From Chloroflexota bacterium (GTDB taxonomy: Bacteria > Chloroflexota > Dehalococcoidia > FW602-bin16): 47,465 nucleotides of DNA. The notes beneath the pieces were generated by a model that was not told the origin of the DNA, did not search any database, and worked only from the letters and a program-made list of their open reading frames with translations. Below are positions 32,532 to 40,542 of this stretch, piece after piece. Made by a program: the position numbers and the translations under genes. The DNA lies in NCBI GenBank assembly GCA_004297765.1, contig SCTZ01000167.1, forward strand, positions 1 to 47,465. Direction: 5' to 3'. Within the stretch, counting starts at the first letter, position 1. Each line of letters opens with the position of its first letter.

Positions 32532-32979
32532 CCTGCACCTCCCTCACGTAACTGCCGACCCGGTGGCGTGCCGAATAGTCGGTGGCAGACTGGACAAGCT
32601 GACGCCCCAGCCCGGTGCGCTTGTTGATCGCCAGCGGCCCCAGCAGATTTGCCGTTATCATACCCTCATCCTCATTGACCGTAAGAGTGCAGAACACCGC
32701 TGGCTCCTCCACGTCTCCGAGCCGCAAGAACTCACGATCTGACGCCGTGAGTCTGACGCGGTAGTCCGGGATCAGGTTGAACGGGTCGACCAGAAGAAAG
32801 CAGGCCTCCGGATCATCCAGGCACTGGAGGACTGAGATCATTGGCTGCTCCGGCTCGACCCGCAACTCGAAACTGCGCCACGACTCGCAGCCGATCAACC
32901 CTTCCGGAAAGTCAACCCTACGTGGTCGATTGGCGCGCGATGATCGACGCTCCATTACTGTGGGAATTGATGAATGCAC
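32503..32979 (-). CDS. fliW: flagellar assembly factor FliW
   Basis: This 158-residue protein binds flagellin and CsrA and couples flagellin level to translation. FPEGLIGCESWRSFEL near 24-39, FLLVDPF near 62 and VNEDEGMITANLLGPLAIN near 102-120 match the FliW fold. The start is GTG 32979 with GGAGG six bases upstream; an internal ATG at 32955 is less well placed. It follows flgL by 16 bp and overlaps csrA. Its partner flagellin is not in the window. Confidence 0.94.
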   Translation of the reverse strand: MHSSIPTVMERRSSRANRPRRVDFPEGLIGCESWRSFELRVEPEQPMISVLQCLDDPEACFLLVDPFNLIPDYRVRLTASDREFLRLGDVEEPAVFCTLTVNEDEGMITANLLGPLAINKRTGLGRQLVQSATDYSARHRVGSYVREVQDAGSDAQGG

Positions 32980-32995
32980 ATCAGTCCTCCAAAGG

Positions 32996-33874
32996 TTACT
33001 GCATATAGTTGACCAGGCTCTGGGGTACGCTGCGGCTGGCCGCGATCAGAGCGGCCTGATACGCGTTCTGCTGGGCCGCGAGATCAGTGATCACACTGGT
33101 GATATCGGCATCCTCGGTGTTACTGAGAAGATGCGCTGTGGTCTCCTGGGTGGACTTGAGGCGCGCCTGCGTGGTTTCCAGGCGGTTCACTCGTCCTCCC
33201 ATGCTCCCCTGGTCTTGCAGAACGGCGTCTTGCGCGGAACCTAGCTGCTGGATGGAAGTCCCAACACTGGTCTGATCCCCGGAGCCAAGGGCATTGCGCA
33301 GACTCCAGAGAGCATCCAGGGCCGCTGAAATACCCTGCGAGCCGGGCACGTTCATGACCAGCATAGAACCTGGCTCGATCTCCGACGCAATCTGTCCGGC
33401 GTCCCCATTGTAAGTGTAGCCCGAGGCGCCACCCGCCGTGAACGGCTCCGTGGTAGTCTTATGTCCCGCGAAGATATAGCGGTTGTCGATCTTGTTGTTG
33501 CCCGCCTGGAGAACTTGATCGAAGAGCTGCTGGACCTCGCCCACAAGCTGCATTCTGTCATCATCCGTCAGAGTGCCATTGGAGGCCTGGACCGCGATTT
33601 CGCGAGCTTTTGTCAAAGCAGCGGAGACATCGCCCAGCGTCGAATCCGACATCTGGGTCCAGCCAAGAGCATTGTTGGTGTTGTCCTGGTACTTGTTCAA
33701 GGCAGACTGAGCACTCTTGTAAGAGAGCGCACGAGACGTGCCGGCCGGATCATCGGATGATTTGGTAATGCGCTTGCCACTGGACAACTGTCCTTGTAGC
33801 CGCGACAGACGCTGAAAGCTTTGTTCGATATTGCGGAGAGCGTTGTCCACTATCATCTGGCTCGTAATGCGCAT
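32996..33874 (-). CDS. flgL: flagellar hook-filament junction protein FlgL (HAP3)
   Basis: This 292-residue protein joins the hook to the filament. The N-terminal coiled coil is flagellin-like (MRITSQMIVDNALRNIEQ, LSSGKRITKSSDDPAG), and the C-terminal helix ends LINYMQ-like (SLVNYMQ). The middle is variable. ATG 33874 has GAGGTAGAAG upstream. It lies 118 bp after flgK and 16 bp before fliW. It should not be mistaken for flagellin: its short length, position after flgK and conserved ends fit FlgL. Confidence 0.94.
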   Translation of the reverse strand: MRITSQMIVDNALRNIEQSFQRLSRLQGQLSSGKRITKSSDDPAGTSRALSYKSAQSALNKYQDNTNNALGWTQMSDSTLGDVSAALTKAREIAVQASNGTLTDDDRMQLVGEVQQLFDQVLQAGNNKIDNRYIFAGHKTTTEPFTAGGASGYTYNGDAGQIASEIEPGSMLVMNVPGSQGISAALDALWSLRNALGSGDQTSVGTSIQQLGSAQDAVLQDQGSMGGRVNRLETTQARLKSTQETTAHLLSNTEDADITSVITDLAAQQNAYQAALIAASRSVPQSLVNYMQ

Positions 33875-33992
33875 CGCTTCTACCTCAGATTAGGCCGAGG
33901 CCTGGTCACGAATCACGGTCGGTGCAGACCGCGGAGGTGGGTCTTGGCGGCACTGTCTTTCACGATTATGACCAGGTCTCATTTGGCCGGGA

Positions 33993-35396
33993 TTACCGTC
34001 CGGACAGGCCTAGCCTGTTGACGATCGTATCCAGCGTCTCATCTACCATATTGACCAATCGCGCTGCAGCTTGATAGCCTCGCTGATACTTCACCAGGTT
34101 GATCATTTCCTCGTCCAGGGATACGCCGTTTGCAGACTGGCGGTTCTCATCAATGTTGTTCAAGAAGGCCTGCTGGCTGGTAACGGTCGCCTCGGCCTGG
34201 CTCGCCTCGTTGCCCAGACGAGAGATGATTTGTTGGTAGGTGGCATTGATGGTAGGACTTCCGTCCGGACTGGATTTCTGCAGTTGGGCAATCCGGAGGG
34301 CAACGCTGCCATCCCCAGGTACCCCAGCCGCGGTTGCCGCGGCCGCGACCGCGTTGGGATCCGCTTCCAAAGCCTCGGACACCGCGATATCGGACGCTCC
34401 CGTTCCTGTGAAGAAGGCGCCCCCTACAACGCCACCCAGCGTATACCCCGTGGTATGAATGTCGTTCACGCTCTGAATGATCTTCGCGGCCAGGGCGTCC
34501 AACTCAGCCAGCTTGCCCGGCAACACGGTGTTCCGCGAATCCATGATACCCTTTAGCTCACCGCCCTGCAGACTCAGCGTGGTGTCGTCGGCGGACCAAT
34601 GGACCTCGATGCCGCCACTGGGACCTGGATTCACCAGGTTCAACTGCTCACTACGGTCGCCATCCACCACCAGGCGATCCCCCAGAGCAATGTTCACGCT
34701 GCCATCCCCGTTCTCCAGGTAGGTGACATGGACGAGTTGGGAAAGCTTGTCCATCAACACGTCACGCTGGTCCCTAAGGTCGTTAGCTTGCTTTCCTGAG
34801 GCGACCACCGGACGAATCGTGGCGTTCAAGGTCGCTATCTGGCTCGTCAGATCGTTGATCTGCTGAACCTTGGCCTCGGCGTCGGTCTCCAGGCTCTTCC
34901 CGATGTCTTGCAACTGGTTGTAGGTCTGGTTGAGCAGGGAGGTCAGATTGCGCCCCTGCTCGACCAGATTCTGCCGCACCCCGAGGTCCTCGGGATGGTT
35001 GGACACATCCTGCCACGCTGTCCAGAACACGTCCAAAGCGTTGCCGATGCCCGAATCCGTTGGCTCGCCGTAGGTGCGCTCGATCGTGGAGAGACTGCTT
35101 GAGCGCGCATTGGCTTCGCCCAGTCGCTCCCGAACCTTGCGGAACTGCAGGTCGAGATACGCGTCGCGCGATCGTGAGATGTCTGTGACCTCTACGCCGG
35201 TGCCGAATTGGCCCGGTTGTGCGTCTTGGTGCTCGTACACCACCGTATAGGGGGGCGTGGCGGCAAGCTCGACCCGTTGACGCGTATAGCCAGGGGTATT
35301 GGCGTTCGAGATATTATGACTGGTGGTGTCGAGCGCCTGCTGTTGCGCGGACAGCGCTCGCGCCGCTGTTTGCAGACCGAAAAACGTCGATGTCAC
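33993..35396 (-). CDS. flgK: flagellar hook-associated protein FlgK (HAP1)
   Basis: This 467-residue exported junction protein begins STFFGLQTAARALSAQQQAL and SHNISNANTPGYTRQRVEL. It has the FlgK domain NALDVFWTAWQDVSNHPED near 100, and ends EEMINLVKYQRGYQAAARLV with the terminal helix. The start is GTG 35396 with GGGAGG upstream. It follows flgN by 83 bp. All rod/hook-family terminal signatures are present, so it is probably functional. Confidence 0.96.
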   Translation of the reverse strand: MTSTFFGLQTAARALSAQQQALDTTSHNISNANTPGYTRQRVELAATPPYTVVYEHQDAQPGQFGTGVEVTDISRSRDAYLDLQFRKVRERLGEANARSSSLSTIERTYGEPTDSGIGNALDVFWTAWQDVSNHPEDLGVRQNLVEQGRNLTSLLNQTYNQLQDIGKSLETDAEAKVQQINDLTSQIATLNATIRPVVASGKQANDLRDQRDVLMDKLSQLVHVTYLENGDGSVNIALGDRLVVDGDRSEQLNLVNPGPSGGIEVHWSADDTTLSLQGGELKGIMDSRNTVLPGKLAELDALAAKIIQSVNDIHTTGYTLGGVVGGAFFTGTGASDIAVSEALEADPNAVAAAATAAGVPGDGSVALRIAQLQKSSPDGSPTINATYQQIISRLGNEASQAEATVTSQQAFLNNIDENRQSANGVSLDEEMINLVKYQRGYQAAARLVNMVDETLDTIVNRLGLSGR

Positions 35397-35479
35397 GGTG
35401 GGCCTCCCTGCCGCTCACGTTGCCAATGGCACGTGCCGCTATCTTTCTCCAGAGCGCCCGGGATCATGTTCGGCGCACT

Positions 35480-36010
35480 CTATGCCAACCGGCCACCGTT
35501 TGGTGCAGCCGAGATTCCTCCCGCCCGCCGTCCTAGAGCGTCGTAGGGTTGATATCCCTCTTGCAGAGACGTGTAGAACTGCAATCGCTGTCCCATCAGC
35601 CGAAGAAGCCCCTGGATCAGCGTGGCGTTGTGTGCGTTTAGCTCCGTGACTTCCTTGGTCGCGGCGGTCAGCGCCGCCTGTAACTGCCTGAGGGGAGTTC
35701 CTGCCTCCACGGGAAGAGCGGCGACAACCTCTCGCAGAGCCAAGTCTCGACCGCCCATTCCCAGCATCTCGGATACTCGCCGGGCCACGGGCTGCCGGCG
35801 ATCCTCCGCACGATGCAATTCCTGCCAGCATATCTCCAGATCGGCCAGGTTCTCCCAAACGTCGTCTGGTCGTCCTCCAGACAAGATGGATTTCTGCTTC
35901 TGAGCGATTTCTTTGACGTGCAGGAGGATAGAGAGCTCCTCCTCCAGCACGCCAGCGAGGGACTGAACAGGCGTAGTCTGAGCCAAACCGCGCTCGTTTG
36001 CGCCGCTCAC
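35480..36010 (-). CDS. flgN: FlgN-type flagellar export chaperone
   Basis: This is a 176-residue helical protein, chaperone for FlgK/FlgL. It contains long heptad-rich helices (LAGVLEEELSILLHVKEIAQ near 18, LRQLQAALTAATKEVTELNA near 113) and NATLIQGLLRLMGQRL near 134, the FlgN C-terminal pattern. GTG 36010 has AGAGAGGTG seven bases away and is preferred; ATG 36028 lacks a site. A reading extending to 36163 would translate repeat R2 and is rejected. It lies between flgM and flgK as in Bacillus. Confidence 0.85.
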   Translation of the reverse strand: MSGANERGLAQTTPVQSLAGVLEEELSILLHVKEIAQKQKSILSGGRPDDVWENLADLEICWQELHRAEDRRQPVARRVSEMLGMGGRDLALREVVAALPVEAGTPLRQLQAALTAATKEVTELNAHNATLIQGLLRLMGQRLQFYTSLQEGYQPYDALGRRAGGISAAPNGGRLA

Positions 36011-36061
36011 AGTGGCACCTCTCTCCATTCCCGGGTCAGAGCGAATAACTGGTACATCCGC

Positions 36062-36174
36062 CAACTCTAATCGACATCCGTAGTGGCGGACGGCGCTGTC
36101 CGCCAGGGGTAGGGCGATGGGGCGCTCCCTACCCCGCCCCTGGCGAACACGGCGGTTCGCCACTACGAAAGCGC
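36062..36174. repeat. R2 palindromic repeat, copy a (flgM-flgN gap)
   Basis: CGTAGTGGCGGACGGCGCTGTCCGCC to GGCGGTTCGCCACTACG, an inverted element of about 90 bp (36079-36167). Its flanks (TCTAATCGACATC and AAAGCGC) also recur, inverted, around copy b. It sits inside the sigma28 operon. Confidence 0.85.
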
Positions 36175-36196
36175 ACAGGACTTGGTGAAATCACCA

Positions 36197-36490
36197 CTAA
36201 CCGCCCATCATCTTCCGCAACAGATCCTCGTCACTTACGTGATAGGCTCCAGCCTGGATCTGCTTCTGCAGCGCCTCGACGCGGTCCTGCCGAACGTCTG
36301 GCACGTCACGGGCGGCCTGCGTCGCCTTCTGTAGCTCGACGCCCCGCTGTGACAGCACTACCTCATCCGGTCGTGCAGACGTCTGCTCTGACCGTACAGG
36401 CTTACTAGCGCTCTGCTGTGTTTCGGTCGTCCCGTATGATCGCTTGACGTTGAGATCGGTCAGGCCCTTCAGGATTCGCTCGATTGCCAT
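36197..36490 (-). CDS. flgM: anti-sigma28 factor FlgM
   Basis: This 97-residue protein holds sigma28 inactive until the hook is finished. The N-terminus is loose and polar; the C-terminal sigma-binding helices read VRQDRVEALQKQIQAGAYHV then SDEDLLRKMMGG, matching the FlgM signature. ATG 36490 has GAGGTAACC upstream. A sigma28 promoter lies 32-59 bp ahead, so FlgM expression is itself sigma28-dependent, a common feedback. Confidence 0.93.
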   Translation of the reverse strand: MAIERILKGLTDLNVKRSYGTTETQQSASKPVRSEQTSARPDEVVLSQRGVELQKATQAARDVPDVRQDRVEALQKQIQAGAYHVSDEDLLRKMMGG

Positions 36491-36521
36491 CGGTTACCTC
36501 GCCTCTTCTGGTCTGCTACTT

Positions 36522-36549
36522 CTATCGGCCGGAAGGGCTGTTTTGTTTA
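36522..36549 (-). promoter_or_regulatory. sigma28 (FliA/SigD) promoter of flgM operon
   Basis: On the minus strand, TAAA (36549-36546), a 16-bp spacer and GCCGATAG (36529-36522) match the sigma28 consensus TAAA-N14-16-GCCGATAw. The TAA of the -35 is also the flgG stop codon. It should drive flgM-flgN-flgK-flgL-fliW-csrA. Confidence 0.8.
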
Positions 36550-37335
36550 CCTGGGCATGGCATTCGCTAGACCCATCATGTCGTCTGTCGTTCTGATGAC
36601 CCTGGCCGCGGCCTGATAGGCTCGCTGGGCCTCCATCATGCGCGTGAACTGCTGAGCCAAATCCACGTTGGACGCCTCTAGAGCTCCGCTCATGATCTGA
36701 CCATACCCGGCGGTCCCGGCCTGCCCCAACTGGGCCGGTCCCGAGGATACCGTCTCCCGAAACAGATTGCCGCCTATGGCCTCCAACCCCTGGGAGTTGG
36801 CGAACTGCGCCAATTGAATGGTCCCCAGTTGTTGCGGCTGTCCCGTGGTCGGGTCGAGAGCCATGACGTTTCCGCTGGCGTCGACACTCACCTGAGTGAC
36901 GTTGGCCGGCACGACGATATTGGTGTCCAGCAGATTGCCGGATGCGTTGACCAGGTTGCCCTGCGGATCCATGTTGAAGCGGCCGTCGCGGCCGTAGGCC
37001 ACGTTCCCATCGGGCAGCCGAATGGGAAAGAACCCGTCGCCAATGATCGCCAGGTCGAGGGGATTCTGCGTTGGGTCCACGGCCCCCTGGCGAAAGTAGC
37101 GGGGCGTTCCCGCCACCTGCACGCCCTGCCCTAGCCAGAAATCAGCCCCCACTATCGCATGCTGCTCCGGGTCCACGGCCGCGATCCGAACGGCCGCGTA
37201 GGTGTCATCCTGCGTTGCTGCCTGACTCTCTTTATACCCCGGCGTATCCACATTTGCAATGTTGTTGGCGATCAGGTCCAAGCGCCTTTGCTGAGCCTGC
37301 AGCCCGGAAGCACCGATCCCTAGTATGCCAGCCAT
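36547..37335 (-). CDS. flgG: flagellar distal rod protein FlgG-type
   Basis: This 262-residue rod/hook-family protein starts MAGILGIGASGLQAQQRRLD with LIANNIANVDTPGYKES. It has DLAIIGDGFFPIRLPDGNVAYGRDG (central FlgG motif) and ends with NVDLAQQFTRMMEAQRAYQA and a terminal helix. The start ATG 37335 has AAGGAG seven bases upstream; a longer reading is repeat-encoded. It pairs with a paralogue just upstream, as flhO-flhP in Bacillus. Whether it is FlgG or FlgF strictly is inferred from length and order. Confidence 0.9.
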   Translation of the reverse strand: MAGILGIGASGLQAQQRRLDLIANNIANVDTPGYKESQAATQDDTYAAVRIAAVDPEQHAIVGADFWLGQGVQVAGTPRYFRQGAVDPTQNPLDLAIIGDGFFPIRLPDGNVAYGRDGRFNMDPQGNLVNASGNLLDTNIVVPANVTQVSVDASGNVMALDPTTGQPQQLGTIQLAQFANSQGLEAIGGNLFRETVSSGPAQLGQAGTAGYGQIMSGALEASNVDLAQQFTRMMEAQRAYQAAARVIRTTDDMMGLANAMPR

Positions 37336-37369
37336 CCATATACTCCTTGTCAGTGCAGGATCAGGGGAC

Positions 37370-37445
37370 CTAGCCCCCACGCCACCCCGCGGTGAGTTGA
37401 ATTCTTCGGGGGACACCCCCGAGCCCCCGGTCTGGCGACGTGCTA
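37370..37445. repeat. R5 repeat copy between the two rod genes
   Basis: CCCCCACGCCACCCCGCGGTG followed by TTCGGGGGACACCCCCGAG and CCCCCGGTCTGGCGACG. It matches the copy at 38245-38315 along most of its length. It ends at the stop codon of the upstream rod gene. Confidence 0.7.
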
Positions 37446-38201
37446 ACGCACCTGTCCGACCTGTTGCACAGACAGGGACATCGTCCGATCGAGCATTTGT
37501 ACGGTCCGCGAGGCGACCTCGTAGGCCCGATACACGGACATCATCTCGACCATTGACTGCGAGAGATCAACGTTCGATCCCTCGACGAACCCCGCTTGAA
37601 TCCGCGGGGTCGCGACGCCAGACGTCGCGGTTGGATCGACCGGCTGCATACGGTTGAACCCCACTTTCTTCAACTCAACCGTCGGAGCGAAGGACGCCAA
37701 CTGCAATCGATCGATCACTCGATCACCCACCATGACATCGCCCTGCTCGGTCACGCTGACATCGCCCGTTGGCAACATAATCGGTCCGTTGTTTCCCAGG
37801 ACTTGCGAGCCATCAAGCGTGATAAGCTGACCGTTCGGGTCCCGCGAGAAGCGTCCGTCGCGAGTGTATTCCAGACCGGTGGACGTCTGCACCGTGAAGA
37901 ACCCGTCCCCGAAGATCGCCATATCCAGCGGGTTGCCGGTTTCCTGCAATGGCCCTTGCTCCAGGGAGATCGGTCCATTCTGAACGCCCATCTGAACACC
38001 CAGCACCCCGATGGGGCCCTCCCGCACCGCGCCCTCCCCAGGGAACATAGCCGACAGCAGAAGCCCATCGAAATACCCATTGGTGGTCACGTCCTGCCGG
38101 TACCCGGGGGTTGCAACGTTGGTGATGTTGTTCGAGAGCCTGAGTTGACGAGCCGTATTGGCTACCAGGCTCTGCCCCGCCGTGTAGACACTCCTGATCA
38201 T
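37443..38201 (-). CDS. flgF: flagellar rod/hook-basal body protein (FlgF/FlgG paralogue)
   Basis: This 252-residue protein starts MIRSVYTAGQSLVANTARQL and contains LSNNITNVATPGYRQD, PLDMAIFGDGFFTVQT near 100 and ends SNVDLSQSMVEMMSVYRAYEVASRTVQMLD. These are the N-terminal, central and C-terminal signatures of proximal rod proteins. ATG 38201 has AGGAGGACGAG upstream; a longer reading into the repeat is rejected. It is 107 bp ahead of the flgG-type gene. Confidence 0.88.
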   Translation of the reverse strand: MIRSVYTAGQSLVANTARQLRLSNNITNVATPGYRQDVTTNGYFDGLLLSAMFPGEGAVREGPIGVLGVQMGVQNGPISLEQGPLQETGNPLDMAIFGDGFFTVQTSTGLEYTRDGRFSRDPNGQLITLDGSQVLGNNGPIMLPTGDVSVTEQGDVMVGDRVIDRLQLASFAPTVELKKVGFNRMQPVDPTATSGVATPRIQAGFVEGSNVDLSQSMVEMMSVYRAYEVASRTVQMLDRTMSLSVQQVGQVR

Positions 38202-38221
38202 CTCGTCCTCCTGATGCAAGA

Positions 38222-39061
38222 TCAATGACCCTTCCGGGAACGCCCTCCACGGCCCCCGCACTCAGTTGGGTCTTTTCGGGGGGCACTCCCGAACCCCCGG
38301 TCTGACAACGCTCTAGCGCGCGATGGCACTCGGCGTCGCTCCCACCGTATCCCGGCCACGAACACAGCACACAGGATTGCGAGTCCCGTGGCCGCCAGCA
38401 CGTACGGCGACCATCCGTTCGAAATGAGGCTGCTCGACAGCGGCGTCTTCGGCACTGACTGCGGCAGCACGACCAGACCGTCCAGACTCAGCTGGGGCGC
38501 ATCCGGCGTCTCACCGCCAGTGTAAGGTAGCTCTGTCGGCTGTTGTCCATCCGCGACGGGCACCGGGAAATACCCGCCGATACTGCGCCGCTCACCCGGC
38601 CCGCTACTCGCCACGCCGTCGTTGGCCACCGTCAGCACCAGCAAACTGAAGTGTATGTCGGGGATGCGTCCCTCCACGACCTGAGAGTACATCGCGCTCT
38701 GGTAGTCGTCGGTATTGAAGCGGCCTCCGTTGTAGGCTTCCTTGGTTCGCGTGTTGATGAGCCAGACCTCATAGGACTCGCCAACCAGCTTTGGCAGCCC
38801 GGTGACGCTGATCGTGATCTCTCCCTCAGCGCCGATCACCTCGGCCACACCAGTGGCCGTCTCGGGACCAAAGTTCGACACGCCGGTGAGGTAGGTTAGA
38901 ATGATCGTCACCGGAGCACCGTTAGCCTTGGCCGATGGAGCCGCCGCAAGGAAGCTAGACACAAGAAGCGTCAGCAGACTGACGCAGCTCAACATGCACC
39001 GGACGAGCCTCGACCATGATAGAACGCTAACCCGACCGGTCGATTGCGGTCGCCTGATCAT
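38222..39061 (-). CDS. secreted membrane-anchored protein with LPYTG motif, unknown function
   Basis: This is a 279-residue protein not assigned to a known flagellar family. It has a basic N-terminus and hydrophobic signal peptide (about 20-42, ending AAPSAKA). An extracytoplasmic beta-like domain (48-165) includes ITISVTGLPKLVGESYEVWL, which recalls the C-terminal domain of RskA-type anti-sigma factors. LPYTG (178-182), a Pro-rich linker, one transmembrane helix (219-238) and WERRR follow. The last ~30 residues are encoded by repeat R5. The gap between LPYTG and the helix is longer than in normal sortase substrates. ATG 39061 has GGGAG upstream. It lies 4 bp after the SwrB-like gene, inside the flagellar set. 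Confidence 0.75.
   Translation of the reverse strand: MIRRPQSTGRVSVLSWSRLVRCMLSCVSLLTLLVSSFLAAAPSAKANGAPVTIILTYLTGVSNFGPETATGVAEVIGAEGEITISVTGLPKLVGESYEVWLINTRTKEAYNGGRFNTDDYQSAMYSQVVEGRIPDIHFSLLVLTVANDGVASSGPGERRSIGGYFPVPVADGQQPTELPYTGGETPDAPQLSLDGLVVLPQSVPKTPLSSSLISNGWSPYVLAATGLAILCAVFVAGIRWERRRVPSRARALSDRGFGSAPRKDPTECGGRGGRSRKGH
38245..38315. repeat. R5 repeat copy read into the LPYTG protein C-terminus
   Basis: CCCCCGCACTCAGTTGGGTC, then TTCGGGGGGCACTCCCGAAC and CCCCCGGTCTGACAACGC. It is homologous to 37370-37445 and in part to 4181-4214. It overlaps the 3' end of the LPYTG gene and encodes its ALSDRGFGSAPRKDP tail. Confidence 0.7.
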
Positions 39062-39065
39062 CCGA

Positions 39066-39608
39066 TTACACTCCCGCCTTGACTCGGGTCTGGGAAGCCA
39101 GCCTAGATTCCTTTTCCTGGCGGCGCAGCCATAGCTCCACCTCGCCCACGCCAATCCCTGCCTTGCGCGCCAACTCGAGCTTGTCCACCACTCGGTCGGA
39201 GGCTTCGAGCAGAGCCTCCAGTGTAGCTGCCGGCGCCGCCGCATGGCTGGGAGCCTGAGACACCGGTCGAGCATCCGACTTCTCCTTCTGCACCCCGTTC
39301 AGACCATAGACGCCCGCGCTCACGGCAGGTCTAACTGCCTGCAGCGGCTGGGCCGGCTGAAGTGGCTGATGTGGCTGGGCTGTCTGAACCGACTGGCTGA
39401 GCTTGCGATCGACGGCCGCCGAGAGCTGGATCACCTCGTCCAGCATCTGTGCTATGGCCGCCCGCAGCTCCACCGTGTCTCTGATATCGTGATTACGCTG
39501 CGCAGCGCTGAGCTTGCTGATACGGCGCAGCACCACGATATGGCAGACGATCGAGACCGCGAGGACGGCGGCGAGGATGACGACCAGAACGTTCAGATCA
39601 GCATACAT
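39066..39608 (-). CDS. SwrB-like (DUF6115-type) membrane-anchored protein downstream of sigma28
   Basis: This 180-residue protein has one N-terminal transmembrane helix (about 6-28, VLVVILAAVLAVSIVCHIVV), a helical stretch (30-75), a Gln/Pro/Ala-rich linker (HQPLQPAQPLQ), and a C-terminal helix-turn-helix-like segment LARKAGIGVGEVELWLRRQ near 145-163. This build and the position directly after sigma28 are those of Bacillus SwrB/YlxL, an activator of basal-body assembly. Sequence identity cannot be measured here. ATG 39608 overlaps the sigma gene by 11 bases. Confidence 0.7.
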   Translation of the reverse strand: MYADLNVLVVILAAVLAVSIVCHIVVLRRISKLSAAQRNHDIRDTVELRAAIAQMLDEVIQLSAAVDRKLSQSVQTAQPHQPLQPAQPLQAVRPAVSAGVYGLNGVQKEKSDARPVSQAPSHAAAPAATLEALLEASDRVVDKLELARKAGIGVGEVELWLRRQEKESRLASQTRVKAGV

Positions 39609-40533
39609 AGTTCAACCTCCTGACAGGTGCCCCTGTGCTCACAGTTGCCGGCTTATTCAGCGGAGGCGGCTTTACTACCGGTGGCGATTTGCTCACGGCT
39701 GCAGAGGTGCCGACTGGTGCCTTGGAGCCGGCGGATGCCGACGCGGCCACGGCCTGCGCCGGCTGCAGCACGTCCCCGCTCTGACCCAGCGATGATCTCA
39801 TGGCTGCCCGCAGCCGCAGAATGGCTCGCGCGTGCAACTGGTGAACACGTGCCTGCGAAATGCCCAGCACCGCGCTGATCTCTCTGAGAGTGAGCTCCTC
39901 GTAGTAGTACAGGGCCAGCACCTGGCGATCTCTCTCCGGCAACTCGCGCAGGGCCAGACGCAACGCCTGGCGTGTCTCCACGACCACGGCGCTCTCCTCC
40001 GGGTTCGGGCTGCTGGAATCCTCCAGGATGTCGGCCACGACCACCGCCCCATCCTCGACCCCCGCCAACGGCGTCTCCAGTGACATAAAAGAGATGGTCA
40101 ACTGAGGCATCAACTCCTGGAGAGCCTGCGGTGTGATCTCCAACCGTGCAGCAACCTCCATGTCGGTTGGCTGACGCCCAAGGCTCTGCTGCAAATGCGC
40201 GATCGCTTCCTCCACCTGTCGGGCCTTGGTTACCGTAGACCGCGAGAGCAGATTGCACCTGCGTAGTGCATCTACTACGCTGCCTCGGATACGCTGCGGA
40301 GCGTAGGCTTCGAACTCTACGCCCCGCGACGGATCATAGCGATCGATGGCGTCGATCAAGCCCATGGTTCCGTAGGCCAGAATGTCGTCCGAGTCCAGGA
40401 TGGCCGGCAAGTTGATGCTCATGCGGCCGATGACGAACTTCACCAGAGGCACATAGCGCAGGATCAACTCCTGGCGCATCTCCGGTGCTCGGCTTACTGT
40501 ATACTCTTTCCAGAGCTCGCGATTGTCGTTCAT
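39598..40533 (-). CDS. fliA: RNA polymerase sigma28 (FliA/SigD) with long C-terminal tail
   Basis: This 311-residue sigma factor directs late flagellar genes. Region 2 covers 20-95 (ILAYGTMGLIDAIDRYDPSR, FEAYAPQRIRGSVVDALR), region 3 covers 105-180, and region 4 covers 190-245 (LPERDRQVLALYYYEELTLR, ISQARVHQLHARAILRLR). Ordinary members end near 250. Here about 60 residues rich in Ala/Pro/Ser/Val/Lys follow (PPVVKPPPLNKP). It is preceded by a small membrane protein (9-bp gap) and overlaps the SwrB-like gene. Its cognate promoter and FlgM are in the window. Confidence 0.94.
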   Translation of the reverse strand: MNDNRELWKEYTVSRAPEMRQELILRYVPLVKFVIGRMSINLPAILDSDDILAYGTMGLIDAIDRYDPSRGVEFEAYAPQRIRGSVVDALRRCNLLSRSTVTKARQVEEAIAHLQQSLGRQPTDMEVAARLEITPQALQELMPQLTISFMSLETPLAGVEDGAVVVADILEDSSSPNPEESAVVVETRQALRLALRELPERDRQVLALYYYEELTLREISAVLGISQARVHQLHARAILRLRAAMRSSLGQSGDVLQPAQAVAASASAGSKAPVGTSAAVSKSPPVVKPPPLNKPATVSTGAPVRRLNYVC

Positions 40534-40542
40534 GACCCGACC

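Noticed and set aside
32996-33874. Flagellin (fliC/hag) identity for the 292-residue protein
   Set aside because: Position after flgK, terminal sequences and operon order fit FlgL.
36011-36163. Longer FlgN reading start at 36163
   Set aside because: The extension translates repeat R2 and has no ribosome site; GTG 36010 has a good one.
38222-39061. Classical sortase-anchored cell-wall protein
   Set aside because: The LPYTG is about 36 residues from the membrane helix and no sortase gene is in the window; kept only as a motif note.
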